Assembly (NCBI RefSeq): GCF_020360975.1
Contig: NW_025408679.1
Location: 2,356,001-2,420,000, forward strand
Length of the DNA stretch: 64,000 nucleotides
Origin: Hirsutella rhossiliensis
Lineage: Eukaryota; Ascomycota; Sordariomycetes; Hypocreales; Ophiocordycipitaceae
Direction: 5' to 3'
Shown here: positions 41,590-53,200 of the stretch, in pieces
How positions within the stretch are numbered: the first letter of the stretch is position 1
Layout of the letters: each line of letters opens with the position of its first letter
Made by a program: the position numbers and the translations under genes
The notes under the pieces: generated by a model
Seen by the model: only the letters and a program-made list of their open reading frames with translations
What the model was told of the DNA's origin: nothing
The model's database searches: none

Positions 41590-43710
41590 TTAGACACTCT
41601 TCATCTGACGAAACAGAAATCTTACCTCGGATGGGAGTATCAGAGCGCTCCGGTCCCAGGATCGTGGGCATTCCAAGAGATTTAAAGTTTCAATGTTCAT
41701 AGATCCTCGCTGGTCGGTTACCGAAAGTTTGGCTTTGGAGAAGAGCCGCTCTGTCTCAGTAGACATAGGCGCAATCGATAGAAGGTCAATGGCCATCAAA
41801 GATAAGTTAGGAACCGTCGCCGCTGCGCTGACTCTAACCACCATTTCAACGGATCCGATACCATCACCACAGGCTCGCGGCAATACACTTCGTACTCGTC
41901 GTCATCCATGTTGAAAATCGTAGCCTTTGCTCTTTCATCCACATTTTGTACCCATTTGGTCGTCTTGCACTTGGCTCTTGTGCGGAAGCTGGTCGAAGAA
42001 CAGGGCAGGAGTGGTAGATTTGTATGCCTCCTCCAGAGCTCCCCTACCCGAGCTTTAGCTCTCTCAATCCATTCATTCTTGTCGTCCCAAGTCTTCTCCA
42101 TATAGGCCCACTTGAGGAAGGATTTAATACCGTCGCTGCTGAATAGACTGGCGAATCTTCCGTCAATTCGTAGTAGTCGGCTAATTTGGCCCATGTCGTC
42201 TCCATCATTGTAGCCAAGTGGGGGATGGTAGTGGCCTCCTTGGCCGCTTCAATGTGATGCAAGAGATAGTCCATGGTTGGCAGAACGTCAGAGATGGAAT
42301 TGCCGGTGCCTTCGTTGGCCATTGTAGCGTCGTGAAAAGGTTCGAGAAATTTGTGAATTTCAGCCAAAGTAACCCAGTCAGAGGAAGTCAGAGCATCGTC
42401 TTGCAGGGCAGGCTCTTGAGCACAAAATATGGTGATGCCTTGACGGACTTTTGTTCTAAGGGCCCACTCAACCATGCTATGCCACGAATTCCAACGAGTG
42501 TCATTGTCGCGCCGTAGCCGTAGACCGTCAGTGAGACCAGTGAATGTCTGAAGTCGCTGGGGAGTCCAGGTGATGTAGACCACGATATTATGCAATTTGC
42601 CTATCGCCCCTCGCTTTCTCCATTGCTTAACTTCGTCGTCGGACGGTCCGTGGTAGGAATCTGCTGTGGGTGGTCGCTTTCCATGAGGAACTCCATCACG
42701 GCCAGGTTAATGATGTGGCCGAAACAGCGAAGTCGGTGAGGAAGAGGATCGTAGAAAACTTCGAACTCGTGCTCCAAGTCGTCGGAGACTTTGTCGATCA
42801 TGGTATTCATGTTGGTGGCATTATCCATCATAAAGTATCCAACTTTTGTCGCTATTCCATATTCTCGTATGAACTCCATGATGGCTTCTGCCATGTTCTC
42901 GCCGCTGTGCTGTCCTTCCAATTCTTTTATCCTCACCACCAGGGACTGCAGACCATGATCTTCGGTAACGAATTGAACTGTAAACCCTATTACGCCCAAA
43001 CAATTCGGCGATGTCCAATTGTCTGGAACAATGTGGATTGACGAGAGAGCATTCTGCAGAGCTCGCTTTACAAACTCCTTCTTGTTGTCGTAGCCCCATT
43101 GTAAGTCATTTTTAACCGTGTCGCCGGACCTCGGGAGGAGATCATCGGCGGCCGGACGGATATACCGGATAAAGTCGCGAAAGGCCGGCTGCTCAACATG
43201 AGCAAATGAGAGGCTGCAAGCTACTGTATAACGGCAGTACAGTTCGCGGAGAGTCGCTTGATCTAGGGCATCTTCCTCTGCGGTCGCCTTGCGTTTCTTG
43301 GTGGAGAACAAAGTTCCATTGGCCAGGAATGCGGTGATGTCTCCGAGGCGACTTTGCGTCACTTCCCGCCTGATCTCCTGCCGCCCAGAAATAATGATAT
43401 TGTGCTCCTTTCGCAAATGATTGACGATGGCGGACGACCCACCACAGTAATTGTATTTCTTCGCTCTTTTCTTGTCGAAGCAGGGCTGGCAATGCCACCA
43501 TTTCGTTCCATTGGAATCAACCCAAGCTGCCGGAATACTCCTACCTTCTTCTCTTCGACAATACTGCCAAATAGGAGACGTCTTTCGGCGGTAGACGCTA
43601 AGGACAGGCGAAGAGGATGGTGCCGGTGACGGGGAAGCCGCTGTCCCACTAATAAGGTCAGAATCATCTATATAGGTGCCAGCCTCGGAGTGATCCACGA
43701 TGGAGGACAT
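41590..43710 (-). pseudogene. hAT transposase with BED finger, frameshifted
   Basis: The ATG at 43710 opens a 369-codon frame with a BED finger (WWHCQPCFDKK, then GGSSAIVNHLRKEHNI), the start of the catalytic region (SIHIVPDNWTSPNCLGVIGF, GYFMMDNATNMN) and HRLRCFGHIINLAVMEFL. After a shift near 42620-42650 the domain continues (LRRDNDTRWNSWHSM, FLEPFHDATMANEG), shifts again near 42150, and ends with the dimerisation region (LSLMAIDLLSIAPMSTETER near 41770). Three frames are needed, so it is inactive, but less decayed than the other hAT. Confidence 0.88.
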
Positions 43711-44885
43711 GATCCTCTAGGGACTGCACTAGACAATAAGAGTGGCGATCATGGGAATCTGGCGGAGAGCAGGATTGGTGGGATAAACCGGATTGTTTGT
43801 GGCAGCTCCGGTCAGATCATTCTGTGGTGGACAACTTCCTCTTTTTGACCACCCTAGGAAGTCCTAGTGATTTGGTTTGGACCACAGAATCCAATTAATT
43901 TGAGTTTGCCGGCCAATGATCGGTCATATCCCTTTAGCGTCGGCGCACAACGAAACTTAACATCGTCGCGAATTGTTCCGTACGTGCTCGCTTCGCGCTC
44001 GTCTCGCGCTCATCTCGTGCCAGCCAAGCGACACGCCCCAGTGTTCCTAACGTCGGCATCCAATTTGCGTACGCAACGGCGGTGGAGATCCTCAGTTGAG
44101 CCTCGACGAGAAGAGCATCAGAAGCTTGCGGTGCATCGACCTATGAAGCTAATGATTGGTGTAGCTGGGGCCGTAGAAGTGTGGCCGAGGCTCAATCTGC
44201 GCTTTGGACTGTAACCCGACTGACAAACTTGAACAAATTGGCAGGGCAACATCCGGTATAATGGGTTTTCTCGACCAGAAACGATAACTTAGCAACATGT
44301 TTTGATAGCATAATAAAGTCAATAACAGGCGGAAGCTCTTAGCAAAGCTTGTGTTTAGACGCTTACCAGTATGCTTAATTACAACGGAAAGAAGCGAATG
44401 TATTGGCATCTCAACTGCTTCGCATAAATATTGACGAGCCAGCCTGCCTCCTACCCTAGAGATGACAGATAGGTTAGAGGCTACCTGGCACCCCGCCTTT
44501 ATACGGTGACATAACGGGTATATCATAACTCCCCGACCGGGGTTCCGCCACTTGGATCATTCAGCCCGAAGGGCGTTTATTCAGTCAGAAAGAGAGGCAT
44601 AAAACCTCTTCTCATTGGCTAATTGGCCTCCCCTGTACTCAACTCGTGCGGGGAGTGGTCGGTTGGCAACGCCACCAAATGAAGGCCATGCCGCAAACCC
44701 TGAGCGTTGACTAGGTAACGAGCTAGCCGTTTCCGAGAGCTTTTCTTCAATGCAAGTTTCAAGCACACGCTTCCACTTCCATCGTGGGTCGAATCTATCG
44801 AACCCATCGGTTACTAACGGATTCTAGGTCAAATTTAGCTCCGCGGCCGACCTAGCTACAACATTCCCTGGCACCACCTGCGGGT
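43711..44885. other. hAT interior without recognised gene
   Basis: Between the transposase start and the helicase fragment only short frames are seen. A short hairpin (CCCCGACCGGGG near 44530) and CCCGAAGGGCG near 44560 are present; whether they belong to a Helitron end could not be decided. Confidence 0.35.
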
Positions 44886-45443
44886 GTGTATTGCTGCAGC
44901 CCCCAGGGTACTGTATACGATATCGCCTGGAACCCAGGCGCCGAACCATTGGAAGATCCCCCGGCCGTTATTATGGTGGACTTTGATAGCTACGATGGAC
45001 CGCCATATCTAATAACTAACGAGGGCAGGAAAATCTCACCCATCCTCCCAGTCAGGCGTGATTTCCTTATGGGCAACGAGACCTGCGCTCGCACGCAGTT
45101 TCCTGATGGTGGCGTTTGCTATCACTGTTCACAAATGCCAGAGCCTAACGAAGGAGCAAATAGTTACTGATCTCGCTACACGCGACTTCCAGGCCGGTAT
45201 TAGCTATGTTGCTGTGTCACGGGTTACGTCGCTGCAAGGCTTACTCCTTGAGGCGCCTTTCGATCGTCAGAGCCTCTATAACCACACGCCGACAGAAGGT
45301 TTATAAGCCTGTCTCCCTACGTGCTGCGTTTACGGCTAACTACAAAGGCTAAAGCAGGGATGAAGATGCGCCTCGCTGACCAACAACGGCGTCAGGGTCA
45401 ACAGCTGAGCGATGCACCGTATCCACCACTCTACCTTGACTAA
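44886..45443 (+). pseudogene. Helitron/PIF1-type helicase C-terminal fragment
   Basis: Translation gives GTVYDIAWNPGAEPLEDPPA, then GPPYLITNEGRKISPILPVR, then in a second frame AFAITVHKCQSLTKEQIV and GISYVAVSRVTSLQGLLLE, and a third piece ending LSDAPYPPLYLD at 45443. These are the last motifs of the PIF1-like helicase domain of fungal Helitrons (FAITVHKSQG and YVAVSRV-like). The Rep domain and most of the helicase are absent. Two frameshifts. It lies inside the hAT. Confidence 0.8.
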
Positions 45444-45964
45444 ACGACGTCTTCCTATAAGCTACAGGGAAGGGGGAGGTTCGATATAGGGTATATAGTT
45501 AGATTGGGCCAGTCAAGGAGCGGTTTAAACAGCTGGATGGCCGCCGCAGGCGAAAGGGGGGTTCTAGGGGGTCCCCCCCTAGGAAAGTTGAATTGCAGGA
45601 ATACGATGTTCACCCTTCGGGCTGGATATTCAGCCGTTAAGCCCCTTGCCTTGGCAACTTAACGGGTGTTCGAAGTATTTTACGCACTTCGTCTTACAGG
45701 TTATACATGTTTTTCGTTGGAAATCAATCCGAAACCCTATTTCAAGGTAGTAAAATCCGGGTTGCTGGTAATCATGGGGCGCACTAATAGTGCAACTATT
45801 AGTCTGGACCCTTGCACTGAACTACCCGTTCAGTTTGGGCAAGCTACACTGAACCACCAGTGTGGTGTGAGAAACGCACACTACACTAATAGTGCGGCAC
45901 TAATAGTGTAAACCACAGTGTGCACTAATAGTCCTCTTAATGGTCCACACTATTAGGAGCGCTG

Positions 45965-46611
45965 GTTGCCATGGTCGTCCTCGGAATCTTCGACGGTTGT
46001 GGAGGCTGGTAGGACAAAACTCGTTGGACTGGTTTGCCAGGGGTTGGTAGGTCGAACGAGACTCGCCAGGCTGGCTCGACCCTTCCATTGGCGAGAAAGA
46101 TGGACTTTCTCCCAACTCAGTATACGGGATCGTCAGAATACATCGGAATCAGATCTCGGCTATACAGAGCCATTGCCAACACTATCTTGTCCGGCTCCTT
46201 CGCTTACTTCGGACTCCGCATCGGAGGACACGTAGATCGGCTCGTCCAAGGCTTGTACTCGTGGAGCCGGTAAGTCGAGTCGCGCCTCGTCGGTTGGTCC
46301 CATTGACAGATGTTGAGCGGACTCAGGAAGGAACTGTCGAGACTGTCTATGGACCTTCCAGTCACTCTTTGGTGATCGGTACTACAGTATCCCACAGCCA
46401 GGCATCTCGCGCATTTCTTGACCCCCGCCGTCTTCCCACATACCTTACATACAAGAACCTCTCTGCACTGGGACCGAGTCCCCTCGTTCGCTTCTGGCTT
46501 GATATTGCCCATGATATTCCCCAGTTCCTGTCGTAGCTCCACCCCTCTCACACACCGCACAAAGCTTGCCGATAAGCGGGTGCAAGCCGTCATGGGCTGC
46601 TCCAGTCGCAA
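45965..46611 (-). pseudogene. MYND zinc-finger gene, 5' part, interrupted by hAT
   Basis: From about 46611 on the minus strand, a frame contains a MYND finger: CKVCGKTAGVKKCARC and YCSTDHQ. Near 46366 the reading shifts by one base, after which DWKVHRQ completes the finger (the final His), followed by an acidic linker (SSDAESEVSEGAGQDS). Two in-frame stops follow (TAG, TGA). The frame then runs open to the hAT junction at 45965 and continues at 41232. MYND domains mediate protein-protein contacts. Here the gene is broken by a frameshift, stops and the transposon. The true start is uncertain. Confidence 0.68.
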
Positions 46612-46801
46612 GACAGCCAGATATGGTCGTTTACGCCGCCATCACTGACGACTCTGCGCCATGTCCTCCCCTGGAATCTGACAAGGCATCAGCGCATCAA
46701 ACGAACTTCGTGCTGTTCACTCGTACTACGTAGAAGTAAAGTCTCCGAAACATGTGCCGAGATCTTTCCTTGTTGCTAAGAGCATGCACGGGTCGGAAAG
46801 G

Positions 46802-47517
46802 GGTAGTTAAATAACCACCTCCTCCCACTAATCTGCCACCCCAAAGTGGGTCAATGTGGCGCATCGCCGCACACAACGTCCGGCCGGCCCCAGTGCACAC
46901 GAGACCCAAGGCACAATGCCCAAGGCACACAACGCAAGTGAAGCCGGCCGCGATGCATAGAACACATAGAAATGCCACTTTTCTAGGAGTCATTAGACCC
47001 GCATCGTCAATTCAAGAGCACTATAACTACAAGGGCTATAAAGGGCATTCCTTCGCCATCTCCCTTAGCGCAAGGGCGTTAGCCTCATCAAGCCGCTCCA
47101 TCGTATCAAAGTCACAGAACACATAGGTCGGCGCACGAGCCGAAGGCTTCGCATTCCGGCGCCTAAGGCCAAAGCCGATCTGCCAGCCTACGGTCTTGCA
47201 GGCACGAGTAGCCTCGGCCTCGGACTCGTAGGTGGTAGAGAACACAGTGCTCATGGACTCCATAGCGGCAAGTGGTACGGTGACGTGGGTGGCACGGTCG
47301 TGACGGGGCGGCGCGGCGGTGATAACGGCGTTGCAACCGATTAAGGCGTTGTTAAGATATCGCGAAAGCTTCACTTACGGCTGACTGTGTGATGTTGCGC
47401 GGCGTGCCTTGTGTGCCAAGGAGGTTTTGGCGTTACGCCACCTTTACCTCAAAGGTGCGCCACATTGACCCACTTTGGGGTGGCAGATTAGTGAGAGGAG
47501 GTGGTTATTTAACTACC
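46802..47517 (-). mobile_element. 716-bp MULE-like element with 60-bp inverted repeats
   Basis: GGTAGTTAAATAACCACCTCC at 46802 and its mirror ending at 47517 are inverted repeats of about 60 bp. The flanks (TCGGAAAGG and CCGAAAAGG, one base out of register) resemble a diverged 9-bp duplication. The interior carries a minus-strand frame (47036-47374). Confidence 0.75.
47036..47374 (-). other. possible MULE transposase N-terminal fragment
   Basis: The frame includes VFSTTYESEAEATRACKTVG and WQIGFGLRRRNAKPSARAPT, then YVFCDFDTMERL. The opening resembles the first helix and strand of FAR1-type domains, and the Cys suggests the zinc site, but the frame then ends. The similarity is by eye only. 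Confidence 0.45.
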
Positions 47518-47527
47518 CCCGAAAAGG

Positions 47528-47932
47528 GCAATGGCGATTTTGACGCGCTCCGGCTCATCACATATCGGGGTTTTCCACAGGACGAAAGGATGGAGGCACC
47601 AAAAAGCTGGATAGAGAGATATAGGGTGCTTTTATGCACAGCCCAGTGAGATTAAGGACAGATCTAATGTGCTTTGATGTGATTTGTTGAAGGATATGAG
47701 AAAATGCGATTTTGCCAGCATCGCGAAAACACATATAAATGTCGCGAAGCAGATTTAATGTTCAATTGAACATGTCACCTGAACAACAGGTGGCTTGATT
47801 TTCGTGACAATAAATTATCGAATAGTCAGTGTGCGCATGTGACAGGGTCCTCAGGCCTTTTACTGGAGGAGTAGTCCAAGTAACGTGACTTTGACCTAAA
47901 ACGGTTAGACTCCGCTTGAAATGGCCTGAGCA
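47528..47932. other. no gene recognised
   Basis: AT-richer stretch with no supportable ORF, RNA or repeat. Confidence 0.35.
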
Positions 47933-48028
47933 CTGCTGAGGTAACGCAGAGCCTCACCAGTGTCACGTGCACAAGCAGCATGACGTGCCCACGTGCGACC
48001 TCGTGCTTACCTCAGCAGTGCTCAGGCC
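47933..48028. repeat. 96-bp hairpin repeat with perfect 22-bp arms
   Basis: GGCCTGAGCACTGCTGAGGT at 47933 and its exact complement ending at 48028 bracket 52 bp. It lies 10 bp from the pogo element at 48041. It could be a tiny MITE remnant. Confidence 0.8.
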
Positions 48029-48040
48029 AGGGAGCAAATA

Positions 48041-49589
48041 ACGTAATCCACCCCCTTCCCGGTCACACCCCCTACCCGCTCAAAATTCCCCACCAACGCG
48101 ACCCGCACTCCATGGCGCCGAGCACGATGACGGAAATTAGAGACCAATCGATTCCACGCGTCCTGCTCGCCGTCAAGGCCTATCAGCAAGGCCAATTCGA
48201 CAGTACCCACAAGGCCACGACGGCATATGATGTCCCTCAGTCGACAGTATCTGGTCGACTGCGTGGTGCCCGCTCCCGACGCGACGCGCAGATGAACAAC
48301 CGGAAGTTGACGACGACGGAAGAGACTGCCCTCGTACAATGGGTCCTGCCGATGGACGAGCGAGGGATGCCGCTGACAGTGGTCTACACTCGCCGCATGG
48401 CCGGCCAACTTGTTGCTCTCTGAGCGCGGCCAAGAAACTGTCGGCGAGAATTGGGTGCGGAAGTTCGTTGGCCACCACGACGAAATCAAGGCGAAATACT
48501 CGTCGATATGATTACCAACGTGCCAGATGCGAAGATCCGAAGACGATCCAAGAATGGTACGATCGAGTGGCAATGGCGAAGCAGAAATGGGGGATTCTTG
48601 ACGAGGATGTCTACAACTTCGATGAGACGGGGTTTCAAATGGGAGTCATTGCGACGGCAAGAGTCCTTACTCGGTCTGACCGGCGAGGTCGGCCTATGGT
48701 CATGCAGCCAGGAAATCGAGAATGGGTTACGGTGATTGAGTCTATCAATTGCCAAGGTTGGGCTTTGCCGGCGATGGTCATCTTCCAGGGCAAGGTGCAC
48801 AAAGCAAGCTGGTACAAAGCAGGTGTGCCCAAGGACTGGCAGATTGCCGTGAGCAACAAAGGTTGGACTTCCGACGACCTTGGATTGCATTGGTTAAAGG
48901 CAGTTTTCGACCCATACACACGGCGCCGTACGGTTGGAACACGTCGACTTCTCATTCTCGACGGGCACGGCAGCCATGTTACGCCGGAATTTGACAAGTA
49001 CTGTACGGATAATGCCATTGTGGTACTCCAAATGCCAGCTCATTCCTCACATCTCTTACAGCCTCTGGATGTCGGGCGCTTTCGCCCTTAAAACGATATA
49101 TGGGCGGAAGGTTCAAGAGAAGATGCTCGCAGGGTCAACCACATCGAGAAAGAGGACTTCCTGCCTCTATACGTCGAGGCCCGCCGACAAGCACTCTCCC
49201 GTCGAACATCCGAAGTGGATTCATGGCCACAGGCCTTTCCCATTCAATCTGACCCGGGTTCTGTCACGGTTACGCGTTCAGGTTGACAGGAATGGCAACC
49301 ATGATGCACGGCAACAACTTGTCGAGGAGGAGCAGGCCCGACGGCAGAGAGAAGAAGAGCTATGCGTCCTAAGACAGCGTGCACCACCACGGTATAGTAA
49401 ATGCAGGTATTTTGAACACAATGCCCGGACGTGTAATAGATAGACAGTTCTGAATTGACTTGCTTGTTTGTCTCTTGGAATCAATTGCCGTCTGTTGTGT
49501 TCGGTTGGTCGTGACGTGAGGTGCGGGTCGCGTCGGTGGGAAATTTTTGAGCGGGTAGGGGGTGTGACCGGGAAGGGGCTGGATTACGT
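48041..49589 (+). mobile_element. Fot/pogo DNA transposon, copy 2, internally deleted
   Basis: Same family as 4268-6211, opposite orientation, with inverted repeats starting ACGTAATCCACCCCCTTCCC and TA at both sides (48039-48040, 49590-49591). It is 1549 bp, about 395 bp shorter, because of a deletion near 49305 that removes the region between DRNGN and the QQLVEEEQARRQ tail. Confidence 0.93.
48127..49443 (+). pseudogene. Fot/pogo transposase, frameshifted and deleted
   Basis: The psq/HTH start (ATG 48127) lacks three residues present in copy 1. Frames break near 48410 and near 48500, the latter at the same base context as in copy 1 (KYS before RYDYQRARCEDP; here the next codon has become a stop). 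The DDE motifs YNFDETGF, LILDGHGSH and LQPLDVGRF are present. Another shift follows near 49085, and the tail ends at 49443. Confidence 0.88.
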
Positions 49590-49753
49590 TAAGTTAACTA
49601 AGTTAACTAACTACACGGGTCCGTACAAGCCACGGGTCCCTGCTGAGTCAGTACCGTCCACGGTAAATTTTCCTGCCTCTCGCTACAGGCTAATCGTGCC
49701 CGCCCCCACTTTATTGGGATTCGCTTTGTGCTACCCTTTTAATGGGCAACATT

Positions 49754-49942
49754 GCCTCCATGGCGTAGTGGTGACACGTCTGGAGTCTCTGCTCTGCAGA
49801 GAGGTCGGTTCGAAACCGGCTGGAGGCACCCCTGGGTGAACAGGGTACACCCGGGTTCCCGCTCGTCATCAGGGCCAACGTCATGAGAGAACACCAGTTC
49901 ACAACGTCAAGTTCAAAGGAAGAACCGAAAACAAAAAAAAAA
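49754..49942 (+). mobile_element. tRNA-derived SINE-like sequence with A-rich tail
   Basis: The first 75 nt (49754-49828) have a perfect 7-bp acceptor stem (GCCTCCA/TGGAGGC), an A-box-like TGGCGTAGTGG and a B-box GGTTCGAAACC, so an internal Pol III promoter. The anticodon arm cannot be folded properly (TCTCT/AGAGA closes a loop lacking U33), which argues against a working tRNA. About 110 nt of unrelated body and an ACAAAAAAAAAAG tail follow. No target duplication found. Confidence 0.6.
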
Positions 49943-49989
49943 GTTAATTGCAACAGAAGAATACGTCAAGTACAATCGGCGTACCAACC

Positions 49990-50236
49990 ACCATCAATTA
50001 CTAACACAACCAGCTTCAACTTCGACAAATCACGCTTCAGTTGCTGAGAATAGGATGCTGAACACTTGGAGAAATTGACCTTCAAGCAGGTCTGTCATGA
50101 AGCGAACAGTGGAACGGTTGGCGCAGCGTAAGATGATCTGTGGGGCTTGAGGTGTCATGCATCAGTGTATCGAACCGTCAATAGCCAGAGCGTCTAGGCC
50201 CTATAGGAAGTATCCTCCGGGCGAAATAAATCCATA
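49990..50236 (+). mobile_element. LINE 3'-untranslated fragment, copy 1
   Basis: Parallels 53585-53835 and 60905-61125 (shared GATGCTGAACACTTGGAGAAA, CTTCAAGCAGG, CCTCCGGGCG), the 3' end of a Tad-like LINE. It is a heavily 5'-truncated copy that ends where the next LINE begins. Confidence 0.8.
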
Positions 50237-53200
50237 CCAATGGGCAACATTGTGGTTTTGGCGGGGGACTTCAACCGCCACGACCTCCTCTGGGGCGGAG
50301 ATGAAGTGTCAGCGAGCAGACAAGGGGAGGGCCAGCCCATCATTGACCTGATGGACGACTTTGGTCTTAGCAGCCTTCTCCCGAGAGGAACGAAAACGTG
50401 GCAAAGGTCGGACGAGGAGAGCACCATCGACTTGGTGCTGGCATCGGCGGAACTGGCGGACGAGTTGACATCCTGCGTGATTCATCCAACAGAGCACGGA
50501 TCAGACCATAGAGCGATCCAGACGACCTTCGACATTCGAGTGCCGGAGCGTACCTTTCCGCAGCGCCTGATGCTCAAGAACGCGCCGTGGATCGCCATCG
50601 CAACCAGGGTCGAGGACGAGCTTCGGCCTCTTCCGTGGACTGTGGGGGGTGCAGACGCAGGCGGATCAGCTCATGCGGGTGGTCACCAAGGCGCTTCGAG
50701 ATCTGACTCCTCGAGCCCAGCCGCCGTCATACGCGAAGCGATGGTGGACAAAGGACCTGACGCGACTCCGTCGGACGTACACGTATTGGCGCAATCAAGC
50801 AAGGGCGCAGCGAAGAGCCGGTCAATCGCGTCCGGATCTGGAGCAGCGCGCCAAGGAGGCTGCGAAGGAGTACCACGACAATTTGCGGAGACAAAAGAAG
50901 GCCCATTGGGATGACTTCGTCATCGAAGGGAGCAACATCTGGAGGGCTGCCAAGTATCTGAAGCCTGGTACGGAGATGACGGATGACAAGGTGCCCCGCT
51001 GAAGAGAGCCGACGGTTCGATCACCGAAAGCAAGGGCGAGCAAGCCGAGGAACTCCTGAGCACCTTCTTTCCGCCTCTGCCAACGAGGATCGAGCCGGAG
51101 GGTGAACGTCCGCAGAGAGAAGAAATAGCCATGCCAGACCTCACCTTGCAAGAGATTGAGGAGAAGGTGATGGCGGCGAAGCCCTGGAAAGCGCCTGGTG
51201 AGGATGGCCTTCCTGCGATCGTGTGGAAGAAGCTCTGGCACGTGGTCAAGCACCGGGTGTGGACGCTCTTCAGCTCATCGCTCCGAGAGGGCGTCGTGCC
51301 TCATCAATGGCGAACGGCCAAGATCATCCCTCTGAGGAAACCAGATAAAGGAGACTACACCCTGGCCAAGGCGTGGCGACCGATTTCTCTCCTGTCGACG
51401 CTTGGCAAGATTCTGGAGGCAGTCGTCGCGGAACGTATCAGCTATGCAGTCGAGGCTCAAGGGCTTTTGCCCGCGAACCACTTTGGTGCACGGAAGCGCA
51501 GGTCCGCAGATCAAGCACTCGTGCTTCTGCAGGAGCGAATCTACAAGGCCTGGAGAACGGGCAGAGTGCTCAGCCTCATCAGCTTTGACGTCAAAGGCGC
51601 ATACAACGGAGTGCAAAGAGCGAATGCTCGAAAGGATGAAAGCCCGAGGCATCCCGAGTCGACTGGTCAATTGGATAGACGCATTCTGCTCGGGACGGAC
51701 CGCGTCGGTGGTTGTCAACGGGCACACATCCGAGCAACAAACCCTGCCGCAGGCCGGCCTACCCAGGATCTCCTCTGTCGCCAGTGGCTTTTCTTTTCTT
51801 CAACGCAGACCTGGTGCAAAGACGGATCAGTAATAACGGTGGCTCCATCGCCTTCGTGGACGATTACTCTGCCTGGGTCACGGGGCCAACGGCAGAGTCA
51901 AACAGAGATGGTATCCAGTCGATTATCGATGATGCGCTTGATTGGGAGAAGCGCAGCGGCGCCACATTTGAAGCAGAGAGACATCCTTCATCCACTTCAC
52001 ACGCATCGCGGAGCGTGACAGCGACCTGCCTCTCATCATCAAAGGAAACGATGTCAAGCCGAAGAGCAACGTGAAGCTGTTGGGAGTCATCATGGACAAA
52101 GCGCTTCGCTTCAAGGAACACATCGCCAGAGCGGCCGCCAAGGGGCTGGCCGCGGCCATGTGTTTGAAACGACTGAAGATGGCTTCGCCACGGATGGCGA
52201 GGCAACTGTTCGTCGCGACCGTGGCGCCAGCCATGGACTATGCCTCAAACGTGGTCGCACGCGTGCGGGGTGAAAGAAGCGGTGTGGATTGGCAGGGCCC
52301 AGCGAATCGGAGCCCAGGCTGTCACGGGAGGCTTCCGCACGGTGGCAACGGCAGTGGCCGAGGCCGAGGCCGGCGTGCAATCGTTCCGAGAACGGCATGC
52401 TCAAGCGGCAGCGAAATTCTGGATAAGGATGCGGACGCTCCCGAAGACGCATCCTCTGACATCGTTGAGGCTCAAACTGAACAGGAGGTATGCGTCGCCA
52501 ATGCAGAAGCTCGCCTCGGCGATGGGAAGAATAGATACCAAGCGCCTGGAAGTCATCCACGAGTTCGCACTGGCGCCGTGGGACGAACGAGTGCAGGCAA
52601 CGGATGAGACAGACCGAGTGGAGGTGCTGAAGTCGGATGACCCGGAGGACATCACTATTGCGACGTCCAGCTCGCAAAGGAAAGGCAAGGTCGGGTTGGG
52701 AGGCGTCGTTCGGGATGCTTCCGCGACAGCGTAGACGAAGTGCTGGCCAGCTACTCCGTCACTCGGCTCCAGTGATGAGAGAATGCCTACACAGCAGGAC
52801 TCGAGGCAATCGCCACGGCTCTGAGGTGTGTACCTCTCGGTCTTCATGACCGAGATCTCACGGTTGTGACGAGCAACCGCTCTGTCCTGCAAGTCATCGG
52901 GCGGCCACGGCAACAGTCTGGTCAGTGCACGATACGGGCGATATACGGATCTGTTGAGTATCTGGCGAAAAGAGGCTGCAGAGTCAGACTTCGTTGGGTG
53001 CCTGCAAAGAATGAGGAGTTCACCCTGGGCCACTGGCCAAAATGCAAGCGAAAAGAGCGACGCGAGACGAGTGCATCGCCGAACCAGCAACGTTTCAAGC
53101 AAGATCAACGACGTTACGACTGCTGCTCAACGAAAACGCTCGCGTTCGTCAGATCCCGGAAGGGGTTGGAAAGCACTCAAAGCGCATCGATAAGGCATTG

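Larger units (their letters stand above)
41233..45964 (-). mobile_element. 4.7-kb hAT transposon with perfect 8-bp duplication
   Basis: Inverted ends CAGTGCTCCTAATAGTGTGG at 41233 and mirror CCACACTATTAGGAGCGCTG ending 45964, each flanked by GTTGCCAT (41225-41232, 45965-45972). Subterminal zones (to about 41420 and from about 45775) carry many CACTAATAGTG/CACTATTAGTG motifs. Contents are a hAT transposase (41590-43710, minus) and a Helitron-type helicase fragment (44886-45443, plus). A different hAT lineage from 27535-33001. Confidence 0.95.

Noticed and set aside
49754..49828. Functional tRNA gene
   Set aside because: The acceptor and T arms fold well but no acceptable anticodon stem-loop with U33 can be drawn, and an A-tailed body follows; SINE-like is the better call.
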